A stretch of 64,000 nt of DNA from Halomonas alkaliantarctica (GCF_029854215.1 NZ_CP122961.1:992001-1056000); one strand, 5' to 3'. Numbered from the stretch's first letter, positions 7,575 through 16,215 are shown. Numbers and translations: made by a program. The notes: generated from the letters alone by a model not told the origin.

Positions 7575-10352
7575 ATGCGTGGGGCAAAAGCAGGGCAGCA
7601 GACCAAAACGACGCAGCAAGCCAAAACCACATGCCCGTACTGTGGCGTTGGCTGTGGCGTGACGGCAACCGTTGAAGCGGGCACGCTGAGCGCTGTCGAG
7701 GGCGACCGCGAGCATCCGGCGAACTACGGGCGGCTGTGTGTCAAAGGTTCTGCGCTACACGAAACCTTGGGACATCAAGGGCGGCTGACTCACCCTCGCG
7801 TAGATGGTGTTGAGGTCTCCTGGGACATCGCGCTAAGCACTACTGCCGAGCGTTTAAACGCCCTACGCACTGAACATGGCAATGATACAGTTGCAGCGTA
7901 CCTTTCCGGCCAGCTGCTTACCGAAGACTATTATGTCGCCAATAAGCTGTTTAAAGGCTTTTTGAGCACGCCCCATTTAGATACCAATTCGCGGCTCTGC
8001 ATGGCCTCAGCGGTGGCCGGGTACAAGCGTGCCTTCGGTGCGGATGCGGTGCCGTGTAACTACGAGGATTTGGAAGAGGCGGAGCTGATCGTGCTGGTGG
8101 GTTCCAACCTGGCTTGGAACCACCCGGTGCTCTATCAGCGCATTAAAGTGGCTAAAGAGCGCAATCCGCTGATGCGCTTGGTGGTGATCGACCCGCGGGT
8201 CACCGATAGCTGCGAAATCGCCGACCTCTACCTGGGGATTAAGCCAGGCAGCGATGCTTCTCTGTTTAACGGCCTGCTGGCGTGGATGGCGCAGCGCCGC
8301 AAGCTCGATACCCTTTACCTTGAGCGCCACACTGAAGGGTTTGACGATGCCCTGGCGGCGGCCCAGCAAACCGCGGGTTCGGTGGCGGAGGTAGCGGCGG
8401 CCTGCGATGTCGACCCCGAGCGCCTGGAAACCTTTTATTACTGGTTCGCCAGTCAGTTGCATGTGGTCACCCTCTACTCCCAGGGCGTTAACCAGTCTGC
8501 CAGCGGCACCGATAAATGCAACGCGATTATTAACTGCCATTTGGCTGGCGGCAAAATCGGCTTGCCGGGGGCGGGGCCGTTCTCGATTACTGGCCAGCCC
8601 AACGCCATGGGTGGCCGCGAAGTGGGGGGGTTAGCCAACCAGCTAGCCGCGCATATGGATTACCACACCCCAGGCGCTCTCGATCTGGTCAGCCGCTTCT
8701 GGGCTACCGACAGCCTTACACCAATCCTGCCGGAAGGGCCCGGTTATAAAGCAGTGGAGCTATTTGAAGCTATCGAGCGTGGCGAAATAAAAGCGTTGTG
8801 GGTGATGGCCACCAACCCCGCGATTAGTCTGCCAGATGCTGCGCGGGTGCGTGCTGCGCTGGAAAAATGTCCGCTGGTGATTGTTTCCGAGTGCGCTGCC
8901 CATACCGACCTGCTGCCTTATGCCGACATTGTGCTGCCTGCCTCGGGGTGGTCGGAAAAAGATGGCACCGTGACTAATTCCGAACGGCGTATTTCTCGCC
9001 AGCGGGGCATGCTGCCACCCCCCGGTGAGGCCCGCCACGACTGGTGGATAATGTGCGAAGTGGCGAAACGGTTGGGGTTTGCCGAGGCGTTTAACTACAC
9101 GCACCCCTGGGAGATTTTCGACGAGCACGCTCGCCTCTCTGGGTTTGAAAACGGACTTGAAAACGGCTTTGATAACATCACGGTGCCCGGCAGCCCGCAG
9201 CGGTTGTTTGATATATCGGGTTTGGTGGGCCTGGGCCGGGATGGCTATGACGCCTTAGCACCCATTCAATGGCCGGTCACAAAGGCCGCACCCCATGGCA
9301 CTGCTCGGCTGTTTGAAGATGGCGAGTTTGCCACCCCAAATGGCCGCGCCAAGCTGCTGGCGATACATCCCCAAGGGCCTGAACAGGCGCTGAGTGCCGC
9401 CTACCCGCTGCGTTTGAACACCGGCCGGATTCGTGATCAATGGCACACCATGACCCGCACTGCGCGCTCACCGCGGTTAATGAATCACCGCGCCGAACCC
9501 TTTATGGATGTGCACCCAGAGGATGCCCACACCGCCGGTGTAACCGATCAAGGGCTAGCGGTGTTAACCGCCGCGAAAGGCGAATTTCGTGCCCGGGTGC
9601 GGGTCTCCAATGCCCAGCGCCGCGGTGAGGTCTTTGTGCCTATCCACTGGACTGACTGCTTCACCCGACAGGCGAGAAGCAGCGCGCTGATCGACAGCAT
9701 TACCGATCCGCTCTCTGGGCAGCCGGAATCGAAGCACGGCGCCGTGGCGCTGGCGCCGCTTGCTACTGATTGGCAGGCCACCCTATTGGTCGCCGATGGG
9801 GCAACGGAATCAACACCTTGGTGCACCAGCGCCTACTGGACACTTATTCCCATGCGCGGCTGCCAGCGCTGGCAGCTTGCCAATACGCAGTCTGTTAATG
9901 ACTGGTTGGCGCAGCTGAAAACGTGGCTGCCCGGCGACGTATCGGTCATCAGCCAAGACCCCACTAACGGACGGCTGCGCGCCGCCTGCGTGGAGAACGA
10001 TCAGTTGCGCTGGTGGTTGATGGTCGGCCCGCCCAAAGAGTTGCCAGGGTTGGCGTGGCTGGAAGCACGTTTTAACGAGGCGGCGCTGAGCGATACCCAT
10101 CGCCGCCGCCTATTAGCCGGCTGTGACGATGGCGCTGCGGATACCGGCCCGGTGGTGTGCAGTTGTCATCAGGTGGGCCAAACCACCATCGTCAATGCGA
10201 TCCGTGAGGGCGACACCAGCGTAGAAGCGTTGGGCGCCAGACTCGCCTGCGGCACCCAGTGCGGTAGCTGTATTCCCGAATTGAAATCACTTATTGAAGA
10301 GGAGCGGCCCAATGCCCACACTAAGCAACCCCTTGCTACAGAAGTGGTTTAA
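7575..10352 (+). CDS. nasA: Assimilatory nitrate reductase catalytic subunit NasA
   Basis: A 925-residue cytoplasmic molybdenum (bis-MGD) enzyme reducing nitrate to nitrite. The N-terminal [4Fe-4S] motif CPYCGVGC has ligands C20, C23 and C27, with C55 in GRLCVKG. The molybdopterin domains follow (SRLCMASAVAGYK, GWSEKDGTVTNSERRIS, the C-terminal dinucleotide-binding fold with NTGRIRDQWHTMTRT). A BFD-type [2Fe-2S] domain begins at C862 (CSCHQ) and ends CGTQCGSC, as in NasA proteins that accept electrons from a NasC flavoprotein. There is no Tat signal. GAGGAG precedes the ATG. cobA overlaps its 3' end by 41 bp. Confidence 0.96.
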   Translation: MRGAKAGQQTKTTQQAKTTCPYCGVGCGVTATVEAGTLSAVEGDREHPANYGRLCVKGSALHETLGHQGRLTHPRVDGVEVSWDIALSTTAERLNALRTEHGNDTVAAYLSGQLLTEDYYVANKLFKGFLSTPHLDTNSRLCMASAVAGYKRAFGADAVPCNYEDLEEAELIVLVGSNLAWNHPVLYQRIKVAKERNPLMRLVVIDPRVTDSCEIADLYLGIKPGSDASLFNGLLAWMAQRRKLDTLYLERHTEGFDDALAAAQQTAGSVAEVAAACDVDPERLETFYYWFASQLHVVTLYSQGVNQSASGTDKCNAIINCHLAGGKIGLPGAGPFSITGQPNAMGGREVGGLANQLAAHMDYHTPGALDLVSRFWATDSLTPILPEGPGYKAVELFEAIERGEIKALWVMATNPAISLPDAARVRAALEKCPLVIVSECAAHTDLLPYADIVLPASGWSEKDGTVTNSERRISRQRGMLPPPGEARHDWWIMCEVAKRLGFAEAFNYTHPWEIFDEHARLSGFENGLENGFDNITVPGSPQRLFDISGLVGLGRDGYDALAPIQWPVTKAAPHGTARLFEDGEFATPNGRAKLLAIHPQGPEQALSAAYPLRLNTGRIRDQWHTMTRTARSPRLMNHRAEPFMDVHPEDAHTAGVTDQGLAVLTAAKGEFRARVRVSNAQRRGEVFVPIHWTDCFTRQARSSALIDSITDPLSGQPESKHGAVALAPLATDWQATLLVADGATESTPWCTSAYWTLIPMRGCQRWQLANTQSVNDWLAQLKTWLPGDVSVISQDPTNGRLRAACVENDQLRWWLMVGPPKELPGLAWLEARFNEAALSDTHRRRLLAGCDDGAADTGPVVCSCHQVGQTTIVNAIREGDTSVEALGARLACGTQCGSCIPELKSLIEEERPNAHTKQPLATEVV

Positions 10353-11208
10353 CGCCTTTACGCGGTTATCGCATCGCGCGCTAACGCCGTTGGTTCAGCA
10401 GGCTGCAGACATACGTTTCCCACTGCGTGGCGAGTGCCGCGCCGGGCAGGTTTACTTGGTCGGCGCAGGCAGCGGCGATGCGGAGCTGTTAACCCTCAAG
10501 GCTGCACGCTTACTTATGCAGGCGGAAGCCGTGGTGTATGACCGCTTGGTAGGTGATGACGTGCTGGCGCTGATTCCTAGCGGCAGCGAGCGCTACTACG
10601 TAGGCAAAGCCCGCGGCCATCACAGCGTACCGCAAGCTGAGATCGGCGAGCTGATGGTAAAACTCGCCCGCGAAGGTAAATCGGTGGTGCGTCTGAAGGG
10701 CGGTGATCCGGCGGTATTCGCGCGGATGGGCGAAGAGCTGGACGCCCTGGCTGCCGCCGAGATCCCTGCTGCCATTGTGCCAGGGATTACCGCGGCCTCA
10801 GCCGCTGCTGCTTGTATGGGTATTCCGCTCACTGATCGTGGTCATGCGCAGCAGTTGCGCTTTGTGACTGCCCAGCTCTGCCGCGAAGACGGTACGCCGG
10901 ATTGGGCGTCGCTGGCGCGTAAGGATGAAACCCTGGTGTTTTATATGGGGCTTTCAAAAGTGAGTGCAATTTGCCACGGCCTGCGCCAGGCAGGCCTGCC
11001 GGATGAGTGGCCAATCATGCTGGTGGCTAACGCCAGTCAAAGTGATCAGCAGTCGCTGGTGGGGTCGCTTGCGGATATGCCCGAAAAACTCGCTGCAACA
11101 CCCTTACCGTCACCTTGCTTAATTGTGGTGGGCAGCGTCGTGCAAAGAGTCGCCACGTCGCCCGCTGCCTTATCCACTGCGTCTCACTGTCACGAAAGCG
11201 CTCGCTAA
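10312..11208 (+). CDS. cobA: Uroporphyrinogen-III C-methyltransferase
   Basis: A 298-residue protein whose residues from about 45 onward are a complete SAM-dependent uroporphyrinogen III methyltransferase: VYLVGAGSGDAELLTLKA, the VVYDRLVGDDVL region, VRLKGGDPAVFARMGEEL and the VPGITAASAAAA loop. It makes precorrin-2 for siroheme, the prosthetic group of NirB. It lacks the CysG dehydrogenase/chelatase half, so later steps must be encoded elsewhere. The N-terminal 45 residues are an extension of no evident function. The ATG at 10312 is favoured because GAGGAG precedes it; it lies inside the nasA end, indicating coupling. The next gene starts 3 bp after its stop. Confidence 0.92.
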   Translation: MPTLSNPLLQKWFNAFTRLSHRALTPLVQQAADIRFPLRGECRAGQVYLVGAGSGDAELLTLKAARLLMQAEAVVYDRLVGDDVLALIPSGSERYYVGKARGHHSVPQAEIGELMVKLAREGKSVVRLKGGDPAVFARMGEELDALAAAEIPAAIVPGITAASAAAACMGIPLTDRGHAQQLRFVTAQLCREDGTPDWASLARKDETLVFYMGLSKVSAICHGLRQAGLPDEWPIMLVANASQSDQQSLVGSLADMPEKLAATPLPSPCLIVVGSVVQRVATSPAALSTASHCHESAR

Positions 11209-11211
11209 CCG

Positions 11212-12927
11212 ATGGCAGCGTTGACCATTTCGCTCGGCCAGCACTCTGATAAAGGGCGCAAGCCCAGCAATCAGGATTTTTATGGCGCTTATCTACCCAG
11301 CGAACCCTTGCGCACCACCAAAGGCATTGCGGTCGCGTTGGCAGATGGGATTAGCAGCAGCGAGGTAAGCCGCGAGGCGAGCGAGGCGGCGGTGGGTGGT
11401 TTTTTGACAGACTACTTCGCCACCCCGGCCACCTGGGCCGTTAAAACCTCGGCCCAGCGGGTTCTGCAGGCCACCAATGCATGGCTTTACGCCCAAACCC
11501 GGCAAAGCCAGTACCGCTACAACCTGGATCGCGGCTATGTGTGTACCCTGAGCGCGATGGTGATTAAATCCACCACTGCGCACCTGTTTCACGTTGGCGA
11601 TAGTCGTATCTATCTGCTCGCCAGCAATACGCTGGAGCCACTGACCGAGGATCACCGCTTCTGGGCATCCCGGGAAGTCAGTCATTTAAGCCGCGCCATG
11701 GGGGCCAGCCAGCACCTGGAGCTGGATTATTCCTCGGTATCGCTGAGCGTGGGCGATGTGTTTGTACTCACTACCGACGGTGTTTATGAGTGGCTAACCG
11801 GCGCCGAAATGGCCGCGCTGATTCATGCTAATTGGGGCGATCTTGACGCGGCGGCTGAGGCGCTAGTCGCCGCAGCTATCGATAATGGCAGCGACGATAA
11901 CCTCACCGTGCAAATTGTGCGCATTGACACCCTGCCTGAGCGCCACGCTAATGAACTCTACGCGGCGCTGAGCACGCTGCCATCACCGTCTGAACTGCGC
12001 CCAGGGAGTGAGCTGGACGACTACCGTATTGTGCGTCAACTTCATGCCAGCAGTCGCAGCCATGTTTACCTCGCGGAAGAGGTAGCGAGTGGCGAGAAGG
12101 TGGCATTAAAAACTCTCTCAACCGAGTTAAGCCAAGATCCCGCGAGTATCGAGCGATTTGTGCGCGAAGAGTGGATTGCACGGCGTATCGATAATCAACA
12201 CGTGCTTAAAGCCCCCGCCCAAGAGCGCCCGCGCCACTATCTTTATACCGTGCTGGCGTATATAGAAGGGCAAACCCTGACCCAATGGATGCACGACCAC
12301 CCCAACGCTGAATTAGCTAGCGTACGCCCCATCGTCGAGCAGATTGCTAAAGGGCTGCGCGCCTTTCATCGCCTGGAAATGCTGCATCAAGATTTGCGCC
12401 CCGACAACGTCATGATCGATAGCCACGGCACGGTAAAGCTGATTGATTTTGGCGCTGCCAAGGTGGCGGGCATTGCCGAAGAGGTCAATGCGGCTAGCGA
12501 CGATATTCTAGGCACCGCCCAGTACACCGCGCCGGAATATTTTCTGGGTGAAGGTGGCACGCCCCGTTCGGATCAGTACTCGCTGGCGGTGATCACCTAC
12601 CAGATGCTAACCGGCACGTTGCCCTATGGCACCGAGGTGGCCAAAACCCGCACTCGGGCAGCGCAGCATAAGCTTGCCTACCAATCGGCGCTTAGCGAGA
12701 ACCGTGAACTGCCTGCCTGGGTAGATGGGGTGCTCCAAAAGGCACTTCATCCCAATCCCCACAAACGTTTTCCGGCTCTTTCGGAGTTTATTTTCGAGCT
12801 ACGCACGCCCAGTCAAGAAATGCTGAAACGTGCTCAATTACCGCTACTAGAGCGCGACCCGGTGCTGTTCTGGAAGGGAGTGTCGCTAGTGTTAGCGGTA
12901 GTGGTTATCGCTCTGTTATTGCGTTGA
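11212..12927 (+). CDS. Bifunctional PP2C-family phosphatase / Ser-Thr protein kinase, membrane-anchored
   Basis: A 571-residue fusion. Residues 1 to about 240 form a PP2C phosphatase: PSNQDFYG, ALADGISSS, HVGDSRIYLL, TTDGVYEWL and GSDDNLTVQIV supply the metal-binding aspartates. Residues about 260-540 form a Hanks-type kinase with the VALK lysine, HQDLRPDNVMID catalytic loop, DFGAAK and an APEY motif. The nucleotide loop reads LHASSRSHVYLA and lacks the usual GxGxxG glycines. A C-terminal hydrophobic helix (SLVLAVVVIALLL) anchors it. It starts 3 bp after cobA. Related kinase/phosphatase genes sit beside nirBD-nasA-cobA in pseudomonads, so a role in nitrate assimilation is likely, but the target is unknown. 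Confidence 0.88.
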   Translation: MAALTISLGQHSDKGRKPSNQDFYGAYLPSEPLRTTKGIAVALADGISSSEVSREASEAAVGGFLTDYFATPATWAVKTSAQRVLQATNAWLYAQTRQSQYRYNLDRGYVCTLSAMVIKSTTAHLFHVGDSRIYLLASNTLEPLTEDHRFWASREVSHLSRAMGASQHLELDYSSVSLSVGDVFVLTTDGVYEWLTGAEMAALIHANWGDLDAAAEALVAAAIDNGSDDNLTVQIVRIDTLPERHANELYAALSTLPSPSELRPGSELDDYRIVRQLHASSRSHVYLAEEVASGEKVALKTLSTELSQDPASIERFVREEWIARRIDNQHVLKAPAQERPRHYLYTVLAYIEGQTLTQWMHDHPNAELASVRPIVEQIAKGLRAFHRLEMLHQDLRPDNVMIDSHGTVKLIDFGAAKVAGIAEEVNAASDDILGTAQYTAPEYFLGEGGTPRSDQYSLAVITYQMLTGTLPYGTEVAKTRTRAAQHKLAYQSALSENRELPAWVDGVLQKALHPNPHKRFPALSEFIFELRTPSQEMLKRAQLPLLERDPVLFWKGVSLVLAVVVIALLLR

Positions 12928-13026
12928 TAGCACTACTGTTGAACAAAGAGCAATAAACAGTGGGGTTGAAGTGGGGCGCACTCCACCCCATGTTAGTTAA
13001 CACGCTATCAATAGAAAAGGATGTTA

Positions 13027-13839
13027 ATGATGCAAGATGTAATGCCTAACCCCGGTTTCGGCACCTTTCGCCTGGAAGGCGATACGCTCAAGCAGAGCAT
13101 TCATGCGGCGCTTGAAGCGGGGTATCGGCACATCGATACGGCGCAGTTTTATGGCAACGAAGCGGACGTCGGCGAGGCTATTCGTGACAGTGACGTGCAC
13201 CGCAGCGATATTTTCCTCACCACCAAAGTTTGGTTTGACAACCTTGAGCCCGCAAGGCTCAAGGCCAGCGTAGACGAAAGTCTCCAGAAACTGGGCACAG
13301 GATACGTCGACCTGTTGTTGATTCACTGGCCATCGCCAGAGAATGAAGTGCCCATGTCCGATTATTTGACAGCTCTAAAGGAAGTCAAAGCGGAAGGTAA
13401 AGCGTGCCACATCGGTATTTCTAACTTTACCTGCAACCAGGTTGACGAGGCGGTTAGTATCCTGGGTAAAGGTGAAATTCTGACCAATCAGATCGAGGTT
13501 CATCCCTTCCTGCAGAACCGTAAGCTAGCTGAGCACTGCGAGCACCAGGGTATTCAAGTAACGGCATTTATGCCGCTGGCCGTGGGTAAGGTTATGGACG
13601 ACCCGACTCTGAAGCAGATTGCCGACGCACATAACGCCACGCCTGCGCAAATTACCCTTGCTTGGGTTGAACAGCGCAATATGATTACGATTCCTTCATC
13701 GACCAAAGCGCGTAATATTCAAAGCAACATTGCCGCCTTTGATATCATGCTAAACGACAGTGATATGGCTGAGATTGCCATGTTGGATCGTCAGGAGCGT
13801 ATTGCTAACCCCGACTTTGCTCCCCACTGGGATGAGTAA
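13027..13839 (+). CDS. dkgB: Aldo/keto reductase, 2,5-diketo-D-gluconate reductase B-like
   Basis: A roughly 270-residue NADPH-dependent (alpha/beta)8 reductase close to E. coli DkgB. It has GFGTFRLEGDTLKQSIHAAL and the AKR signature GYRHIDTAQFYGNEADVGEA with catalytic Asp and Tyr. LTTKVWFDN carries the lysine and LLLIHWPSP the histidine. IPSSTKARNIQSN near the end is the cofactor-binding motif. Three nearby ATG codons (13021, 13027, 13030) could serve; the second or third best fits the AAAAGGA site. It reduces aldehydes and diketo-gluconate in this family; the cellular substrate is not defined. A hairpin follows at 13921. Confidence 0.85.
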   Translation: MMQDVMPNPGFGTFRLEGDTLKQSIHAALEAGYRHIDTAQFYGNEADVGEAIRDSDVHRSDIFLTTKVWFDNLEPARLKASVDESLQKLGTGYVDLLLIHWPSPENEVPMSDYLTALKEVKAEGKACHIGISNFTCNQVDEAVSILGKGEILTNQIEVHPFLQNRKLAEHCEHQGIQVTAFMPLAVGKVMDDPTLKQIADAHNATPAQITLAWVEQRNMITIPSSTKARNIQSNIAAFDIMLNDSDMAEIAMLDRQERIANPDFAPHWDE

Positions 13840-13920
13840 GGGGGACTAATAAGCAGGGCTTGAAACGCTAAGCGATGAACGCTAATAGATGAACTTCAAT
13901 TGATAGTATGTGTCGTAGTG

Positions 13921-13942
13921 GATGCCTGCCCAGGCAGGCATC
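13921..13942 (+). terminator. Hairpin after the aldo/keto reductase
   Basis: GATGCCTGCC and GGCAGGCATC form an almost loopless inverted repeat followed by TTT. It may terminate the preceding transcript and separates it from arfA, which starts 24 bases on. Confidence 0.5.
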
Positions 13943-13965
13943 TTTAAAAAAGAACGGAGAAAACG

Positions 13966-14139
13966 ATGAAACAGCGCAAGATAAAAGACAACGCGTTAAA
14001 AGCGCAGCTGCGAACGCCGATGTTTAAAATGCAGCAGCAAACCCCGAAAAAAGGTAAAGGCAGCTACTCTCGTAAAGGGCGTATCACCAAGCAAGAAGCT
14101 AACTTCGTAAATAAGCAGGGCTATAGCCAAGCCGCTTGA
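13966..14139 (+). CDS. arfA: Alternative ribosome-rescue factor ArfA
   Basis: A 57-residue basic protein. KIKDNALKAQLRTPMF followed by KKGKGSYSRKGR matches ArfA (E. coli: IKDNAIEALLHDPLF, KKGKGSYMRKGK). ArfA binds ribosomes stalled on mRNA without a stop codon and recruits RF2, as backup to tmRNA. The basic GKGSYSRKGR segment enters the mRNA channel. CGGAG precedes the ATG at a good distance. It is shorter than E. coli ArfA (72 residues), lacking the hydrophobic C-terminal tail. Its last codons and stop lie in a long hairpin (14120-14173), which fits the known control of arfA through cleaved, stop-less message. Confidence 0.9.
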   Translation: MKQRKIKDNALKAQLRTPMFKMQQQTPKKGKGSYSRKGRITKQEANFVNKQGYSQAA

Positions 14140-14173
14140 AACACGTTTTTGTGTTCGACGGCTTGGCTATAGC
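14120..14173 (+). promoter_or_regulatory. Long hairpin enclosing the arfA stop codon
   Basis: A perfect 15-bp stem, GCTATAGCCAAGCCG (14120-14134) with its complement at 14159-14173, is extended inward by AACAC/GTGTT around a GTTTTT loop. The last five arfA codons and the TGA (14137-14139) are inside it. There is no U-tract after it, so it does not look like a plain terminator. In E. coli arfA a stem-loop inside the gene is cut by RNase III, giving stop-less mRNA; the same logic is inferred here. Confidence 0.7.
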
Positions 14174-14211
14174 TCTGTCATTGCGTTCTACAGCCTGACT
14201 TCAATTAATAA

Positions 14212-14244
14212 AACGCCCCGGCCACTTCCTGTGACCGGGGCGTT
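14212..14244. terminator. Bidirectional hairpin between arfA and the DUF1127-like gene
   Basis: AACGCCCCGG (14212-14221) pairs with CCGGGGCGTT (14235-14244), with an inner CAC/GTG. On the minus strand it is followed by TTTTATT, so it mainly terminates the leftward DUF1127-like gene, whose stop is three bases away. Confidence 0.75.
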
Positions 14245-14246
14245 GG

Positions 14247-14495
14247 CTATGCCAAACTACTCCCGCAATGTGGACATTTTTCGTAGGCGTCGCGGGTTTC
14301 AGCCTGATGGCGTTGGTTGCGCTGACTTGGTTCCTCTACGCCATGAATAGACACCAACTGGCCTTGCTCCCAGCGTAAGCCGATATCTTTTAACAGGTGC
14401 GGGTCATGAAAGCGCGGGTCTTCGTAAAAGCGCCGCTGGGTGCGTGAGTGCTTTAAAGCGTTGAGTAACTTGCGAGTAATGGTTTCAATTGCCAT
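14247..14495 (-). CDS. Small DUF1127-like protein
   Basis: An 82-residue protein, MAIETITRKLLNALKHSR at the N-terminus, with the segment DPHLLKDIGLRWEQGQL resembling the conserved DIGL motif of DUF1127 (YjiS-like) proteins. The C-terminus has CPHC, a single CxxC that might bind metal. AGGAG nine bases upstream supports the start at 14495; a longer frame to 14531 has no ribosome binding site. DUF1127 proteins are small, often stress- or phosphate-linked and poorly understood. It is preceded by a 43-bp palindrome at 14622. Confidence 0.65.
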   Translation of the reverse strand: MAIETITRKLLNALKHSRTQRRFYEDPRFHDPHLLKDIGLRWEQGQLVSIHGVEEPSQRNQRHQAETRDAYEKCPHCGSSLA

Positions 14496-14621
14496 GGGGT
14501 CGATCTCCTGGGTTAGGAGGCCGGGCAACATCGCGATCAGGGAGTATCAAAGAACGATAAAACACTTTGCCGCGACACTTGCCGCGGCCAATTTCTCTCT
14601 ATAACTCTGGCACGCGACAAC

Positions 14622-14664
14622 AATAAGCCGATACCGCATTATTAATAATGCGGTGCAGCTTATT
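14622..14664. repeat. 43-bp near-perfect palindrome upstream of the DUF1127-like gene
   Basis: A perfect 22-bp palindrome, ACCGCATTATTAATAATGCG plus GT (14633-14654), is flanked by AATAAGC on the left and GCTTATT on the right. No gene covers it. It could be an operator, a cruciform or the stem of a small RNA. A second short palindrome TTCTTACTGTAAGAA lies at 14711-14725. The rest of 14496-14798 holds no further feature I can support. Confidence 0.6.
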
Positions 14665-14798
14665 CATTCGGGTCGCGGAGCTTTGCCAGTGCATGATGAG
14701 GTCTCTGAAATTCTTACTGTAAGAACATCTCGTTAATCAAACAGCTGCCTTTTCAAAGCAGCTCTTATCTTTTAACCCATGCTTATATGAGCGTCAAC

Positions 14799-15512
14799 CT
14801 ATTCGGCGACTTGTTGTAAGTGGGAAGTGTGGCAAGGCTCCATGCGATACCCTGACTGATAAACGCTGCGTAGTCGCAGGCCATGACGACCATCCAACTC
14901 TAGCTTACGGCGTAGGCGGCTAACGTGGGTGTCCACGGTACGCGTCGATACATCTCCTTTGATACCCCACACCAGCTCTAGTAAGTGCGCACGGGTAATG
15001 AGCTCACCAATTTTTGAGAAGAAGAGAGTGGCTAACCGATACTCCCGCTCTGTTAAATCAATGGCGTTGCCCTCGACGCTGATATAGTGCTCCTCGGTAT
15101 GCAGGGTAAATGTTTCGGGGCAAGCAGGTGCTGGACGGGACGTTGCATACCCAGAGCGTCTGCCTAACGCACTCACTCTGGCAAGTAGTTCACTGGGGCG
15201 GAGAGGCTTGGCGAGAAAGTCGTCGGCACCCTGTTCGAGAGCTTTGACAACGTCGTCTTCACCCTGGCTGGCGGTAATAAACAGAATTGGGCCTTGCCAA
15301 CTCTCATGGTTGCGCAAGTGGGCAACAACATCCATGCCATCGCTGTCAGGAAGGCGCCAATCGATAATCAGCAGGTCAAATGTTTGCTGCTGCGTTGCCC
15401 GGCGAAGCTCGCTGGAGCGGCTAAACAGCGAAACCTGGTGTTCTGCCGTTAGTAGGCATTGTTCAATAAAGGTTTGTTGGTCGAGGTCATCTTCAAGTAC
15501 GCCAATATGCAT
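14799..15512 (-). CDS. OmpR-family two-component response regulator
   Basis: A 237-residue transcription regulator. The receiver domain has the acidic EDD cluster at residues 7-9, the phosphorylation site D51 in LLIIDWRLPDSDG, and the lysine in FLAKPLRPSEL. The winged-helix DNA-binding domain (about residues 135-228) contains LTEREYRLATLFF and TRTVDTHVSRLRRKLEL. It is divergent from the periplasmic protein and hybrid kinase at 15682-18453, which suggests it is their partner or regulates them. The kinase already has its own receiver and Hpt domain, so a phosphorelay to this protein is a reasonable inference. Confidence 0.9.
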   Translation of the reverse strand: MHIGVLEDDLDQQTFIEQCLLTAEHQVSLFSRSSELRRATQQQTFDLLIIDWRLPDSDGMDVVAHLRNHESWQGPILFITASQGEDDVVKALEQGADDFLAKPLRPSELLARVSALGRRSGYATSRPAPACPETFTLHTEEHYISVEGNAIDLTEREYRLATLFFSKIGELITRAHLLELVWGIKGDVSTRTVDTHVSRLRRKLELDGRHGLRLRSVYQSGYRMEPCHTSHLQQVAE

Positions 15513-15681
15513 GGTGGTTTCCCATATTATCGTTTTATAAACGTCACACGCGTAGAAGCGGCAAACTCATACGTTAAGTTTAGTTGATGATGATGCGTTG
15601 ACACAAAGGTTCACAGTTTATCCGCAGACGGCCGATATATACTCATTGCACTATCAATCGCTAATACTGAGGTGCAGCTTG

Positions 15682-16197
15682 ATGCGTCGTTCTTTGTTTC
15701 TTCAAGTCAGGCAGGGCATCGTCGCGATAGGTATTGCCTTGCTGTCGTCCCAGGCTATTGCCTTGGAAGTACCTGCAGGCCCGGTAATATTGGTAGTGAG
15801 TGGAAAGGTGGGGCAGACTAATGTGGGTGACGAAGCCCATTTTGATAAAGCGATGTTAGAAAGTTTAGGGCAGCACGAAACGATTACCCGTACGCCCTGG
15901 CACGACGGCGTGATTGGCTTCTCTGGCCCCTTGGTGCGAACTATTTTGGAAGCCGTCGATGCCGAGGGGGATGATATTCGTGTGGTAGCGTTGAATGAGT
16001 ACGCAGCGACAGTGCCCATCAGTGATTTTGAGAATTACGATGTCATTCTTGCCATGACTGCAAACGGTAAAGCGCTGCGAATTCGCGATCAGGGGCCGCT
16101 GTTTGTCATTTACCCTTTTGACCAGCACCCTGATCTGCTAAACGAAGAGGTATTTTCGCGCTCTGTGTGGCAGGTGGCACGCATCGATGTCGAATAA
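15682..16197 (+). CDS. Periplasmic protein with molybdopterin-oxidoreductase-like fold, linked to a sensor kinase
   Basis: A 171-residue protein with an N-terminal signal sequence (MRRSLFLQVRQGIVAIGIAL, cleavage probably after AIA). The mature part, with WHDGVIGFSGPLVRTILEAV and VALNEYAATVPISDFENYDV, resembles the small sulfite-oxidase-like molybdopterin-binding domain. The usual cofactor-ligating cysteine is not seen, so it may sense rather than catalyse. GAGGTG precedes the ATG at 15682. It ends 18 bp before the hybrid kinase and is probably co-transcribed, suggesting it supplies the periplasmic signal. Confidence 0.65.
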   Translation: MRRSLFLQVRQGIVAIGIALLSSQAIALEVPAGPVILVVSGKVGQTNVGDEAHFDKAMLESLGQHETITRTPWHDGVIGFSGPLVRTILEAVDAEGDDIRVVALNEYAATVPISDFENYDVILAMTANGKALRIRDQGPLFVIYPFDQHPDLLNEEVFSRSVWQVARIDVE

Positions 16198-16215
16198 AAT
16201 AATCGGACAATTGCC

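Noticed and set aside
12950..12990. GTGGGG/CCCCAC repeats after the kinase gene as a terminator
   Set aside because: Several alternative weak pairings and no T-run; the end of the nasA operon is not resolved.
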